From Sulfidibacter corallicola (GTDB taxonomy: Bacteria > Acidobacteriota > Holophagae > Acanthopleuribacterales > Acanthopleuribacteraceae), in NCBI RefSeq assembly GCF_017498545.1, contig NZ_CP071793.1, positions 6,523,001 through 6,587,000 on the forward strand: a DNA stretch of 64,000 nucleotides, in the 5' to 3' direction. The position numbers and the translations under genes are program-made. How positions within the stretch are numbered: the first letter of the stretch is position 1; each line of letters starts with the position of its first letter. The notes under the pieces were generated by a model. That model was not told the DNA's origin and did no database searches. It saw nothing but the letters and a program-made list of their open reading frames with translations. This document shows, piece by piece, positions 8,388 through 17,693 of the stretch.

Positions 8388-9242
8388 AAAAGCCAAGTGC
8401 GGGGTGGCACCTGGTTCCCTAGGAGTGGGGTTGATGATTGTATGGCCTGCTATGGGTTGGGACGCGATCGAGCGACGAGCCACGCGGCTTATTGCGCGAT
8501 GGCGCCGGGTCGGCCGACCAACCGATGGGGATGCCTTTCGTTCCTTCACGGCAGTTGCCATGTCGTCGACCCGGAATCGCTCGCTCTGCGGCGAGGCGAC
8601 CGGAACCGTGGTCGCCTGCCGTTCCCCATGATAAAAAGAACCAAGGCGCCCTTTTTCCCATGTTTTCTTTTGACGGGTGGCGAAAAGAAGAACGGAGCCG
8701 CCGCGGAGATGGTGCGCGACGCGGGTTCGCCCGCCCTGCCGTGGTGGGGTCTGGTGTTCCCGATGGGGTCCAGGTTAGAATGCGGGATGTTTTGAGGTTT
8801 TTACGCGACTCGAAATGCCTGCTCCCTGAACGGAAACCTCGTGTGGACCTGTTCGTGGACAAGGGATCGAGCCGTTTTCGTAGCGATCGAGAGTGGGTGT
8901 CTCATCGCTTCCGCTCGGCGGATTCCCGTGTTGGGGCGTCGTGGTCGTGTTGAATCTCGAACGTGGCCGGATCCTTTCGGTGCTTTATTGAATACATGAA
9001 TCATTCGGTTCTGCGGGTACCCTTTCGGTGCTCGGGAATCTCTTTTCTTTATTGGGATTGAGCTCAGCGTGGCTCGGGTAATATTGAAGTAGGCTTCCCT
9101 TGTTGTCGAACCCATTTCAAACGGCCCGATTCCGTCCCGGACGGATCGTCCGACTGCGTTGTGCTTCAGATTCGATCGGATCACTGACGATCCGGCGTCG
9201 ATGCGCTGGTCGAATGTTGCGTGGTGGGTGGTTTGAATTTTG

Positions 9243-9791
9243 GTGAATTCCTCTGAGTCCGAATTATTGGCGCGGGTCAAACAGGCCGACGACGAGGCCT
9301 TTCGCGTCCTTTTCGAAAAATATCACGCGATGCTGTTCCGCAACGTGTTCTACAAACTGCGCGACGAGCGCCTGGCCCAAGACATCGCCCAGGAGGCGTT
9401 TTTGAAGTTTTGGGTCTATCGGGACCGCATCAAACCCCATTTACCTTTCTTTCCCTACGTGGAGAAAATGGCGCGAAACCTCATTCTCGATCACTACAAG
9501 CGCGAGAATGTGCGCGCCAAACATCGGGATCACGTGCAGCGCCTGGTGGATATCCCGCCGGAGCAACCGGACGAAGAGGTGCGCCTGCTCCAATTGGAGG
9601 AGAAGATCCGCCACGTGGTGGTCAAGTACCTTCCCGAAAAATGCCGCGCGATCTTCCTGTTGAGTCGGGTGGAGGGTCTTTCCAATCCCCAAATTGCCGA
9701 AATGCTGGGAATCTCGCGTAAAACCGTAGAGAATCAGCTTTATAACGCGTTGAAGGTGCTGCGTAAAAAATGTTCGGAACATCTTGGGTGA
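9243..9791 (+). CDS. ECF-type RNA polymerase sigma factor (FecI-like)
   Basis: 182-residue extracytoplasmic-function sigma factor. Region 2 lies in the N-terminal half (FEKYHAMLFRNVFYKL, ERLAQDIAQEAFLKFW). Region 4, with its helix-turn-helix, is near the C-terminus (LSNPQIAEMLGISRKTVENQL). There is no region 1 or 3. It probably directs core polymerase to the adjacent receptor operon. The start is GTG 9243, with TTG 9240 as an alternative; no strong RBS is seen. It is followed 57 nt later by a FecR-type anti-sigma gene and then a TonB receptor, the classic cell-surface-signalling order. Confidence 0.93.
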   Translation: MNSSESELLARVKQADDEAFRVLFEKYHAMLFRNVFYKLRDERLAQDIAQEAFLKFWVYRDRIKPHLPFFPYVEKMARNLILDHYKRENVRAKHRDHVQRLVDIPPEQPDEEVRLLQLEEKIRHVVVKYLPEKCRAIFLLSRVEGLSNPQIAEMLGISRKTVENQLYNALKVLRKKCSEHLG

Positions 9792-9848
9792 TGGCAGTGC
9801 ATGATTCGTTGAGAGTTGCTGAGAGGGCGATGTGTTTGGAGGAAATCC

Positions 9849-10832
9849 ATGACCTCATTTTTCGATTGGTTGGATAACCAATCCGATTCCGCGCGGGCAT
9901 CTGGCGGTCCTGCGGACGTGAATCCCCATCGCGAATCAGCGGGGGACGAGACCTCTGAATATGCTGACATGAAGCAGTTGTGGGAGGCGGCCCCGATGCG
10001 GGAGATGCCCCCTGTCCCGGATACGAAACACGAATGGACGCGCCTTCGCGCGCGAATGGAAGAAGCGGATGCCCAGCGAAAAAGCGGTTTCGCCCGGTTT
10101 TTTCGCGATCCCGGTGCTCGGTTTGCCATGGCGCTGGCGCTTCTGGTGTTGCTGGCCTTCGGCGGCTGGTTCCTCAGTGGTTCGCGAAATCAGGAACCCG
10201 GGACCGTCGCGCCCTATACCGTGGTCACCCAACATGGCGAACAGCAGACGTTTACCCTGCCGGATGGTTCCGTCGTGTCCCTGAATGCGGGCTCTCGGCT
10301 GGAAGTGGAGCCGGGTTTTGGAAACCAACACCGCCGTGCCTGGTTGGAAGGCGAAGGTTTTTTCGAAGTGCAAAAAGGGAAAATCCCTTTCGTGGTTCAA
10401 ACCGAGCAGGCTAGAATTCAAGTGTTGGGTACTGTCTTCAATGTTTTCGCGCGCACCGGACTCTCCGAGGTCTCCGTGCGTGAGGGTAGGGTCGAGGTCT
10501 CGGCCGCGGGTCAGGCAGTGGTACTGCAGAAGGGTCAAATGACCCGATGTCAGGCCGGTCAGCCGCCGCAGCCGCCCAATGCGCTGCCTTTCGAAAATTA
10601 TCCCGGTTGGCTCGAAGGCGAGCTGATGGTTGACGGTGCGCGACTGGCGCGTGTCATCGGCGAGATCGAACGGCGATACGATGTACACATTCGACTCGCT
10701 GATCCTGGTGTCGGTGAGCTCAAGGTGACCGGACTGTTTCGGGACAAAGACCCCTCCGATCTGATCCAATCGCTTTGCGTGCTTCTCGACCGGGAGTACG
10801 ATCGCGAAGAAGGTGGTTTTGTCATCTACTAG
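9849..10832 (+). CDS. FecR-family anti-sigma factor / sigma regulator
   Basis: 327 residues, single-pass inner-membrane regulator. The cytoplasmic N-terminus (1-90) would hold the sigma factor. One membrane segment lies around 92-111 (MALALLVLLAFGGWFLSG). A periplasmic FecR domain follows (about 120-215, with FTLPDGSVVSLNAGSRLE and AWLEGEGFFEV). The C-terminal domain resembles DUF4974 (LARVIGEIERRYDVHI), related to the STN fold. ATG 9849 has a GGAGG box 6 nt upstream; the longer ORF start at 9816 does not. It overlaps the receptor gene by 20 nt. Confidence 0.92.
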   Translation: MTSFFDWLDNQSDSARASGGPADVNPHRESAGDETSEYADMKQLWEAAPMREMPPVPDTKHEWTRLRARMEEADAQRKSGFARFFRDPGARFAMALALLVLLAFGGWFLSGSRNQEPGTVAPYTVVTQHGEQQTFTLPDGSVVSLNAGSRLEVEPGFGNQHRRAWLEGEGFFEVQKGKIPFVVQTEQARIQVLGTVFNVFARTGLSEVSVREGRVEVSAAGQAVVLQKGQMTRCQAGQPPQPPNALPFENYPGWLEGELMVDGARLARVIGEIERRYDVHIRLADPGVGELKVTGLFRDKDPSDLIQSLCVLLDREYDREEGGFVIY

Positions 10833-13404
10833 ATCCCTGCAGTCCTTGGTGTTGGGATTATTTTTCCTGTTGCCGCCGCAGATTACGGTCGGTGGAACGG
10901 AAGACTTGCGCCTCCAGTACCGATTTCATCGAACGGTACTCAGTGAGGCGCTTTCGCGGTTGATCGACGAGTACAAGGTACCGCTGGTGTTCCAACCCCA
11001 GTGGATGAGCGCCTATCGGGTCACGGCAGATTGCGACGGGTGCGGTCTGGCCAATGCCCTGGATCGCCTGCTGGAAGGCACGCCCTTCACCTGGAAGCGG
11101 AGCGGCGAGCAGTACCTGGTGGTGGTGCGCGGTCCCGGCAATTCCGGCATGAGCGGGGTGGTGGTCCTGAAGGACGATCAGGTCCCCCTGCCGGAAGTCC
11201 CCGTATTCCTGCGATCCGACCGCGGTGAGGAACGCATGCCGTTGCGAACCTGGTCCGACGAAGAGGGCCGTTTCCGGTTCGACCACCTGTCACCGGCGAC
11301 CTACGAGCTGATCGTGGTACTCGAGGGTTACCAGAACTATCACGTGCGCAACCTGAAGGTGGAAACGGGGGAACACCGCGAGTTGTTGGTCCAGGTGGCG
11401 GTCACGCCTCTGATCCTGGAGGAGTTGGTGGTCACGCCCAAGTACAGGATCCTCAAGGACGAGCCCATCAGCGGCTCGGTCCTGGCCCACGAAGAGATCT
11501 ACCACATGCCCCACTTGGGTAACGACGTGTTTCGCGCGGTCGATCCGTTGCCGGGTGTGGCGGGCGGCGATCTTTCGGCCGGCTTCCACATTCGCGGGGG
11601 CAACCAAAACGAGTCGCTCATCATGCTCGACGGCGCCGAATTGGAGATGCCCTACCACCTGCGAAACCTGGCCGTCAGCCCGGTCAGTTTCATCGACAGC
11701 GAGGCCGTTTCCGGCGTGGAACTGATGACCGGCGGTTTTCCGATTCAGTACGGCAACCGCATGAGCGGGGTACTCAACATCTCCAGCCTGGATCCGGTCG
11801 GCCGCCGCCACACGGTAGGTGCGAACTTTTTGAACGGCCGGGTCATGAGCCAGGGCGGTTTCGGTCACGCGCGCGGCGATTACCTGGTGACGGCGCGCCA
11901 CGGTTTTTTCGACCTGGCCAAGAATTTCACTTCGGAAGATGCCGAAGTGCACACGGACCTGCGCTACTCCGACCTCTACGCCAAGGTGCTGTACCGCATC
12001 GGCAACCAGAGTATCCTGTCGTTACACGCGTTGTTGGCCGAAAGCGACGGCGACCTGTTCGATCCCACCGATTTCGACAATCCGCTCGTGTTCGAACGCG
12101 CCGAAAGCGAAGAGAGCAACCGCCTGTTCTGGATCAATTTCGAGAACCACTGGGATTCGGGACTGCTGCTCAAGACCCATCTCTACTTCGGCAACCAACG
12201 TGAGAAAACGGATGCCAGCGACACCTTCGGCAACCGACAGTTCCTGCTGACCGACCATCGCGATGCCCAAGCGCTCAAGCTGCGCCAGGACTGGAGTTTC
12301 GCCCATTCCGGCGGCATGCAGGGCTGGAAATGGGGCTTCTCCTACAAGCATGCGATCGCCGATTACGTCTACATCAACACGCGCGCCGATTTCGGCTCCA
12401 TCCTGGGCGGCAACGTGGGCAGCCTCGACCTGCAGGAGTCGGCGGAAGCCCACGAAGTGGGGGCGTACCTGGCCAGCCGGACCCGGTTCAATGACATCGT
12501 CACCCTGGAGACGGGCCTGCGCTACGACCGGCAGAGCCATACCGACGACGAGCAATGGAGCCCGCGCGCCCACATTTTGTTGAACGGGAAGAACGGCAGC
12601 AGCCTCAAGTTCGGTTGGGGCAAGTTCTACCAGCCTCAATCCGTCCGTGAACTGCAGGTCGAGGATGGCGTCACCGCCTTTCATTCGGCCGAGTTGGCCC
12701 AGCACTACGTGTTCAGCTACGAGGCCGCGCCGCGCCCCGACACCGAGCTGCGCGCCGAAATCTACTACAAGAAATTCGAGAACCTGCGACCCCGTTACGT
12801 GAATTATCTGGAACCGCTCGTCAGGTTTCCCGAGTTGCAGCCGGATCGGATTCTCATCGATGCCGCCAAGGGCGAGGCCCGCGGGATCGAAGTCTGGTAC
12901 GTAAACCGCCACCGCGAGCACCTGCACTGGTTCATGAGTTACAGCCTGTCGCGCGCTTTCGACTACCTCGACAATTTGAAAATCCTGCGCCAATGGGATC
13001 AACGCCACGGCCTGAATTTGGGGTTGAACTACCAATCTCGCTCGGGCTGGTACGTCCACACGACCTGGCGCTACCACACCGGCTGGCGCACCACCGACAT
13101 CCAGCCGGAAACCATCGTCCTCCCGGATGGCGGTCGTGAGATCCGACCACGACTCGGCACCCTCTACGACAAAAAAGTTCCCGATTACCACCGCATGGAC
13201 GTTCGCCTCGGCCGCGAATACCAGTTCGGCAACCGCGGGCTGAGTTTCTTCCTGGAAATCATCAACCTCTACGACCGAGGCAATTTGCGCAGTTTTACCG
13301 ATCACACCCTGTTCTACGACGGCAGCGAAGATCCGGTGATTTCCTTCGAGAGCAACGAGTGGCTGCCGATCACTCCCTCGCTCGGCGTGCATTTCGTGTT
13401 CTGA
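10813..13404 (+). CDS. TonB-dependent outer-membrane receptor with STN signalling domain
   Basis: 863 residues. A signal sequence is at about 8-27. An STN-like domain follows (about 33-100; LSEALSRLIDEYKVPLVF), for signalling to FecR. Next is a carboxypeptidase-regulatory-like beta domain (about 112-195), then a plug (about 205-310, with GFHIRGGNQNESLIMLDGAE) and a 22-strand-type barrel ending in Phe (LGVHFVF). The GTG start at 10813 overlaps fecR. The ligand is unknown; the trio architecture fits siderophore or glycan uptake with transport-coupled gene induction. The carboxypeptidase-like insert is typical of Bacteroidota and Acidobacteriota receptors. Confidence 0.93.
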   Translation: MVLSSTRSLQSLVLGLFFLLPPQITVGGTEDLRLQYRFHRTVLSEALSRLIDEYKVPLVFQPQWMSAYRVTADCDGCGLANALDRLLEGTPFTWKRSGEQYLVVVRGPGNSGMSGVVVLKDDQVPLPEVPVFLRSDRGEERMPLRTWSDEEGRFRFDHLSPATYELIVVLEGYQNYHVRNLKVETGEHRELLVQVAVTPLILEELVVTPKYRILKDEPISGSVLAHEEIYHMPHLGNDVFRAVDPLPGVAGGDLSAGFHIRGGNQNESLIMLDGAELEMPYHLRNLAVSPVSFIDSEAVSGVELMTGGFPIQYGNRMSGVLNISSLDPVGRRHTVGANFLNGRVMSQGGFGHARGDYLVTARHGFFDLAKNFTSEDAEVHTDLRYSDLYAKVLYRIGNQSILSLHALLAESDGDLFDPTDFDNPLVFERAESEESNRLFWINFENHWDSGLLLKTHLYFGNQREKTDASDTFGNRQFLLTDHRDAQALKLRQDWSFAHSGGMQGWKWGFSYKHAIADYVYINTRADFGSILGGNVGSLDLQESAEAHEVGAYLASRTRFNDIVTLETGLRYDRQSHTDDEQWSPRAHILLNGKNGSSLKFGWGKFYQPQSVRELQVEDGVTAFHSAELAQHYVFSYEAAPRPDTELRAEIYYKKFENLRPRYVNYLEPLVRFPELQPDRILIDAAKGEARGIEVWYVNRHREHLHWFMSYSLSRAFDYLDNLKILRQWDQRHGLNLGLNYQSRSGWYVHTTWRYHTGWRTTDIQPETIVLPDGGREIRPRLGTLYDKKVPDYHRMDVRLGREYQFGNRGLSFFLEIINLYDRGNLRSFTDHTLFYDGSEDPVISFESNEWLPITPSLGVHFVF

Positions 13405-13573
13405 GAGGTGCGCTACCTCGTTCTCGAGTCGGTGCTTGCCCTCCTCGGTACCTGTGCCTTTCGGAGGCCTACTTCCGGACATCGCTCAGGTGCACCCACG
13501 CCTTTCTCGAGTGCTGCGTGTAGTTTGCGTTGTGACCACGGCGGCATTGCCTTTAAGATGGAGTAAGCGCTCC

Positions 13574-14710
13574 ATGAGGCACAATGTGATTTCCGTCATC
13601 ACCTGCACCATCGATCCCGAAAAGTATCGACGTTTCGAGTCGATGTTGCCCCATGCGTTCTCGCGCGAGCCCTACGAAATCGTCAAGATCCCGGACGCCA
13701 AGTCGCTGTGCGAGGGCTACACGCGTGGGGCCGAACGGGCCAAGGGCGATCTCCTGGTTTTTTGTCACGACGACATCACCTTCCTCAACCGCAACCTGGA
13801 CGACCTGCTCTACGAAAATCTCGCGATCCACGACATCGTCGGCGTGGCCGGCACCACCCATCTGCGGGAGGGAAGTTGGGCGGCCAGCGGGTTTCCCTAT
13901 CTGCACGGCCAAATCGCCCATGCCAAGCCGGGGAAGCCCGAGCACACCCTGCATCTCTACGGGTGTGGCCGCGACCCGATTCAGGTTCCCGGCATTCAGG
14001 CCCTGGACGGCGTGTTCTTCGCCCTGAAACGCAAAACCATGGATCAGCTCAAGTTCGACGCCAAGATCTTCGACGGTTTTCATCTCTACGACTTGGACTT
14101 TACCTATGGCGCCTTTTTGAAGGGCAAGAAGTTGGTGGTCGATCACCGCATCCATATCCTTCACTTCTCGGGCGGCTCCTACGACAAGAACTGGAAACGC
14201 TACCGCTATTTTTTCAACCGCAAGTACCGCTCCTGGCTGCGACCTCCGCGCGACATCCCCTTGGCCTACTACAAGAACTGGGCGTACGCGCCCGATGACC
14301 GCGAGGCCTTGGTCGCCCAGATGCGAATCAATGCCGATGAGCCCAAGCTGCGGGCGGGCCACCTGTTCTTGGAATTCGATCGCTTGCTGGACGATTTACC
14401 GATCGGCGCGGTCAACACCGGGGCCGAAAAGGCGGCGGTCGAGAAGTTGGCTCGCGCGGTTGCCGGATGCCAATCGGGAGCCACGCTCTTTTTTCGTGGA
14501 CCGGATCACGCCCTGGCCGGCCTGGCCTCCTTCAGTGTCAACGCCGGCACCCACTTCCTGCAGCATCATCAGAACCGCATTCCCGGCGCCCTGCTCATCC
14601 ATGCCGCCGTCGAACACCCCGAAACCCGCGTGCTGGCGGAAGTGCTCAAGACGAACGAAGCCATCAAGACCGCCTTGAAGCGGTTCATCCCCGAGGTGAA
14701 CGACGGTTGA
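13574..14710 (+). CDS. Glycosyltransferase, family-2 GT-A type (StrF-like domain)
   Basis: About 378 residues from MRHNVISVITC; a GGAG stretch about 10 nt upstream supports ATG 13574 over the long upstream extension. The N-terminal half looks like the StrF/Glyco_tranf_2_5 GT-A fold: a beta-strand start, then ArN-type region ...CEGYTRGAERAKGD, then the metal-binding FCHDDITF (HDD at 65-67). A later GIQALDGVFFALKR and HLYDLDFTY match acceptor-side motifs. The C-terminal 120 residues are not recognised. It probably glycosylates a cell-surface polymer or protein, but the substrate is unknown. The LPS-related rfaE2 gene lies next door on the opposite strand. Confidence 0.82.
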   Translation: MRHNVISVITCTIDPEKYRRFESMLPHAFSREPYEIVKIPDAKSLCEGYTRGAERAKGDLLVFCHDDITFLNRNLDDLLYENLAIHDIVGVAGTTHLREGSWAASGFPYLHGQIAHAKPGKPEHTLHLYGCGRDPIQVPGIQALDGVFFALKRKTMDQLKFDAKIFDGFHLYDLDFTYGAFLKGKKLVVDHRIHILHFSGGSYDKNWKRYRYFFNRKYRSWLRPPRDIPLAYYKNWAYAPDDREALVAQMRINADEPKLRAGHLFLEFDRLLDDLPIGAVNTGAEKAAVEKLARAVAGCQSGATLFFRGPDHALAGLASFSVNAGTHFLQHHQNRIPGALLIHAAVEHPETRVLAEVLKTNEAIKTALKRFIPEVNDG

Positions 14711-14776
14711 TCCGAGCTGCCGGATGTGGCACGCGTTGTCCTCGACAGCGATGCCCGGCAACGGTTGGCAACGCGA

Positions 14777-15268
14777 TCAAGTTTGGTATCGCGCCAAAAT
14801 CGTTTCCACGATGCCGGTGGTCGAAGCACCGGGTTTGAAACCGAGCGAGCGAACCTGTCCGCCACGGGCCTGGACCAGGTCCGCACCCACGATCTGATCC
14901 GGGGTGTAGTCACCGCCCTTGACCAGAATGTCGGGGGCCACGCCGTCGATCAGGTTGTAGGGCGTATCCTCGCCGAAGCCCACCACCAGATCCACGGAGG
15001 CCAAACCCACCAGCACTCGGGCCCGGTCGGCGAACGGCATGATGGGGCGTTTGTCGCCTTTCAGCCGGCGCACGGACGCGTCGTCGTTCAGACCCAACAC
15101 CAAAAAATCGCCCAGCTCGCGAGCTTCTTCCAAATAGGTGACGTGACCGGCGTGCAGGATGTCGAAGCAGCCGTTGGTGAAGACCACTCGGCCGAGATCG
15201 GGCCGCATGGCGCGCCAGTCACCGGCGAGATCCGTGAAATCGAGGTAGACGGGCGGGGTGCGTTGCAT
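14777..15268 (-). CDS. rfaE2: D-glycero-beta-D-manno-heptose 1-phosphate adenylyltransferase
   Basis: 163-residue stand-alone nucleotidyltransferase, equivalent to the C-terminal half of HldE. It makes ADP-heptose for the LPS inner core from heptose-1-phosphate and ATP. The cytidylyltransferase-like signature is intact: FTNGCFDILHAGH with the HxGH motif at 39-42, followed by GDKRP and KGGDYTPDQIVGA. Start MQRTPPV at 15268 has a GGGAGT box at suitable spacing; the longer ORF lacks family similarity. No kinase half is fused. Divergent from thioredoxin. Confidence 0.93.
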   Translation of the reverse strand: MQRTPPVYLDFTDLAGDWRAMRPDLGRVVFTNGCFDILHAGHVTYLEEARELGDFLVLGLNDDASVRRLKGDKRPIMPFADRARVLVGLASVDLVVGFGEDTPYNLIDGVAPDILVKGGDYTPDQIVGADLVQARGGQVRSLGFKPGASTTGIVETILARYQT

Positions 15269-15573
15269 GAGGGTACTCCCTAGAGAATGGCTGGTGCCGC
15301 CGAGGCGTCCCCACCCTACCATTCCCGCCGCCGGCGAGCGAGATTTTTGTGGGTTGGCGACCGCTTCCCGAAAACGGTCGCGGAATAATTGGTAGAAACA
15401 CCGCGTTCCTGCGCCACGGGAACATGGTCGAACCCCCCGGTCGCTTCAGTCGACACCGCCACGATTCGGCTTTCGGCAACCATGATTCCCCCTACTTTAC
15501 CGGCCTTGGGATTTGGTCTATCCTTGAAGGCCACGAGCGCATGTCGCAACACCCATAGGAGGGACGACGATTC
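15269..15573. other. Divergent promoter region between rfaE2 and trxA
   Basis: 305 nt. No coding frame supported. It contains a hairpin GCGACCG (15358-15364) / CGGTCGC (about 15376-15382) and, close to trxA, the Shine-Dalgarno sequence AGGAGGG (15557-15563). Both flanking genes start here in opposite directions, so two promoters are expected, but I do not assign exact boxes. Confidence 0.45.
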
Positions 15574-15897
15574 ATGAGCAATCTCACCGCAGTTACCGCA
15601 GGTTCTTTCGACGCTGAAGTTGTCAACAGTGATACTTTGACCTTGGTCGACTTTTGGGCTTCCTGGTGCGGCCCTTGTCGCATGCTGGCGCCGACCTTGG
15701 AAAGGGTTCAGGAAGAGCGCGGAGATTTGGTAAAGATCGTCAAGGTCAACATCGAAGAGAATCCCGATGTGGCCACGCGTTTCAAAGTGACCAATATCCC
15801 GCTGATGCTGCTCTTCAAGGACGGTCAAGTGGTTGACCAGTTGTTGGGGAACCAGCCGAAAGCCAAGATCGACAAAATGATCGAATCCCACGCATAA
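15574..15897 (+). CDS. trxA: Thioredoxin
   Basis: 107-residue cytoplasmic disulfide reductase. The active site WCGPC is at residues 31-35, the same numbering as E. coli Trx1, and the cis-proline is in the TNIPLMLLF segment. The upstream DFWASWCGPC context is canonical. ATG 15574 lies 10 nt after AGGAGGG. An intrinsic terminator follows about 40 nt after the stop, so it is probably monocistronic. Confidence 0.97.
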   Translation: MSNLTAVTAGSFDAEVVNSDTLTLVDFWASWCGPCRMLAPTLERVQEERGDLVKIVKVNIEENPDVATRFKVTNIPLMLLFKDGQVVDQLLGNQPKAKIDKMIESHA

Positions 15898-15939
15898 CCC
15901 AACGGATTCGGGCCCTTCCCCGGAAGTGGCCCCGTCGAG

Positions 15940-15978
15940 AAGCCGGTGTTCCCTCGAGGAAGGCCGGCTTTCTTGGTT
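15940..15978 (+). terminator. Intrinsic terminator of trxA
   Basis: AAGCCGG (15940-15946) pairs with CCGGCTT (15964-15970); an inner TTCC/GGAA pair closes a small loop. It is followed by TCTTGGTTTT. It overlaps the longer-open tatD frame, arguing that tatD starts downstream at 15991. Confidence 0.7.
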
Positions 15979-15990
15979 TTGGAGAGTCCC

Positions 15991-16770
15991 TTGTTCGTCG
16001 ATGCCCACTGCCATCTGGCCGATCCCCGTTTCGACGCCATTCGCGATGCCGTGCTGGAACGAGCGCGCGCTGCCGAAATCGGATACTTCATTCAGGGTGG
16101 TGTGGGACCCGAGGACTGGGCTCGCCAAATGCGGATGGCCTCGGCGAACTGGTTTCTGGCGTTCGGCCTGCATCCTTGGTTCGTGGCAGATCACGACGAC
16201 GAGGCCTGCGAAACGGCGCTCGCCGCCTTGCGCGACCTGCTGCCGCGTGCCGTGGCGCTCGGAGAGTTGGGTTTGGATCGCGGTCCCCGTTGCGATCCGG
16301 CTTCGCTCCCACGACAGCGGCACTTTTTCGAACGACAGTTGGTGCTGGCCCGCGAGCTGGACAAGCCGCTGGTGCTCCACGTGGTGCGGGCCCATGGAGA
16401 GGTGATCGCGATGCTGCGCCGTCTCGGCGGTACTTGGCGCGGTCTGGTCCACGCCTTCACCGGCAGCTTGGAGATCGCACGTGATTACCTCGACCTTGGG
16501 TTGTATCTTTCCATCGGGGGGGCGCTGACCCGTCCCGGCTACAAAAAACTCAAAAACGCCGTTTCGGATATTCCCCTCGATCGGCTCGTAGTAGAATCGG
16601 ACGCGCCCGACATGGCCCCTCACGGCTTCGACCGCGGCCTCAACGAACCCTGCGGTTTGTGGCCGGTGGCGGAGGCCCTGGGCGAACGAACCAACCGTGA
16701 GGCCCGCGAGGTCCTGCGCCAGAGTGCAGTGAACCTCGACCGTATCTTCGCTTTGGAGCTAGTGTTATGA
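15991..16770 (+). CDS. tatD: TatD-family metal-dependent deoxyribonuclease
   Basis: 259-residue TIM-barrel hydrolase. Metal ligands of the family: N-terminal HCH (VDAHCHLAD), GELGLD, His in LHVVRAHGE, His in HAFTGS and Asp in ESDAPDM. Start TTG 15991 gives the usual family N-terminus and has GGAG 6 nt upstream; an earlier GTG (15946) lies within the trxA terminator. TatD proteins act as 3'-5' exonucleases on DNA or on D-aminoacyl-tRNA. The stop overlaps the tcdA start (ATGA), so the two genes are coupled. Confidence 0.93.
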   Translation: MFVDAHCHLADPRFDAIRDAVLERARAAEIGYFIQGGVGPEDWARQMRMASANWFLAFGLHPWFVADHDDEACETALAALRDLLPRAVALGELGLDRGPRCDPASLPRQRHFFERQLVLARELDKPLVLHVVRAHGEVIAMLRRLGGTWRGLVHAFTGSLEIARDYLDLGLYLSIGGALTRPGYKKLKNAVSDIPLDRLVVESDAPDMAPHGFDRGLNEPCGLWPVAEALGERTNREAREVLRQSAVNLDRIFALELVL

Positions 16771-17693
16771 CCGAGAAGCATGTCGATCAGGACGTGGTCG
16801 AGACCGCGCAGTCGGCACCCGACGAAACGGCAGCCGCCAATCACTTCCCCTTTCTGGCCTTCGAAGACCCTCGCGAATTGGAAGATTACAAGCTTCACCG
16901 TCGCTTCGACCGCATGGGCCGCCTGGTGGGCGACAGCTCCATGAAACGGCTTCAGGACGCCCACGTCATGGTCATCGGCCTCGGCGGGGTCGGTTCCTAT
17001 GCGGCGGAAATGATCGTGCGCTCCGGAATCGGCAAGATCTCGATCGTCGATTTCGACCTGGTGTGCATCACCAACGTCAATCGCCAGCTTCACGCGATGA
17101 AGGGCGTCATCGGCAAGCCCAAGTGCGACGTGCTCGCAACGCGATTCGCCGACATCAATCCCAAGGCCGAAATCGTCCCGATCAACAAGTTCTACAACTG
17201 GGAGAGCAGTGCCGAGCTGCTGGACCTGAACCCGGACTACGTCATCGACGCCATCGACAGCGTCACCGCCAAGGCGCACCTGCTCAATGCCTGCCGCGAG
17301 CGCAAGATAAAGGTGGTGTCCTCCTCGGGGGCGGCGGGGCGCATGGACCCGACCCGCCTGGCGATCGCCGATCTGTCCGAAACCACCGTCGACCCGCTGG
17401 CCCGGCAGATCCGCAAGATCCTGCGCACCAAGTACGATTTTCCCCGCGACGCCCCCTTCGACATTCCCACCGTCTACAGCACTGAACCGATCACCCAGCC
17501 CAAAGAACTGCTGTACGACAACGGCCAGGGGTTTCGCTGCGTCTGTCCCCAGGGGCAAAACGAGTTTTTCACCTGTGACGATCGGAACGTCATTTACGGT
17601 ACCGCCGGGTTCGTCACCGGTGCCTTCGGCTTCACCGCGGCCTCGGTGGTCGTGCGCGATATCAGCGGTACATCCTTCTGGTCTCGGGATTGA
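16767..17693 (+). CDS. tcdA: tRNA threonylcarbamoyladenosine dehydratase (ThiF/E1-like)
   Basis: Catalyses ATP-dependent cyclisation of t6A37 to ct6A37 in tRNA. Rossmann nucleotide-binding loop GLGGVGS at about residues 71-77, E1-superfamily motifs VNRQLHA and DAIDSVTAK, and a C-terminal CPQGQ...TCDD...GTAGFVTGAFG region typical of TcdA/CsdL. It has about 40 extra N-terminal residues compared with the roughly 265-residue E. coli enzyme; these are polar and acidic. The ATG overlaps the tatD stop by 4 nt. Confidence 0.93.
   Translation: MTEKHVDQDVVETAQSAPDETAAANHFPFLAFEDPRELEDYKLHRRFDRMGRLVGDSSMKRLQDAHVMVIGLGGVGSYAAEMIVRSGIGKISIVDFDLVCITNVNRQLHAMKGVIGKPKCDVLATRFADINPKAEIVPINKFYNWESSAELLDLNPDYVIDAIDSVTAKAHLLNACRERKIKVVSSSGAAGRMDPTRLAIADLSETTVDPLARQIRKILRTKYDFPRDAPFDIPTVYSTEPITQPKELLYDNGQGFRCVCPQGQNEFFTCDDRNVIYGTAGFVTGAFGFTAASVVVRDISGTSFWSRD

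Larger units (their letters stand above)
7577..9242. other. 1.67-kb gene-free region with several strong hairpins
   Basis: Open frames here have arginine/proline/serine-rich or otherwise non-protein-like translations and no good ribosome-binding sites. Structured elements include hairpins at 8192-8222, 8258-8289, 8370-8387 and 8393-8414, a long hairpin at 8590-8621 and a 12-bp palindrome GGTCGGCCGACC (8507-8518). I see no RNase P, tmRNA or SRP RNA signature. The stretch must also hold the leftward promoter of the sigma-54 activator and the rightward promoter of the ECF sigma gene. Confidence 0.5.

Noticed and set aside
8283..8795. 170-residue plus-strand ORF and overlapping minus-strand ORFs
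   Set aside because: No RBS, composition unlike real proteins here, and the region is dominated by hairpins.
8190..9240. RNase P RNA, tmRNA or SRP RNA in the structured gene-free region
   Set aside because: No GAGGAAAGTCC, tag-peptide/TTCGA or GGAAGG-type core motifs were found on either strand by eye.
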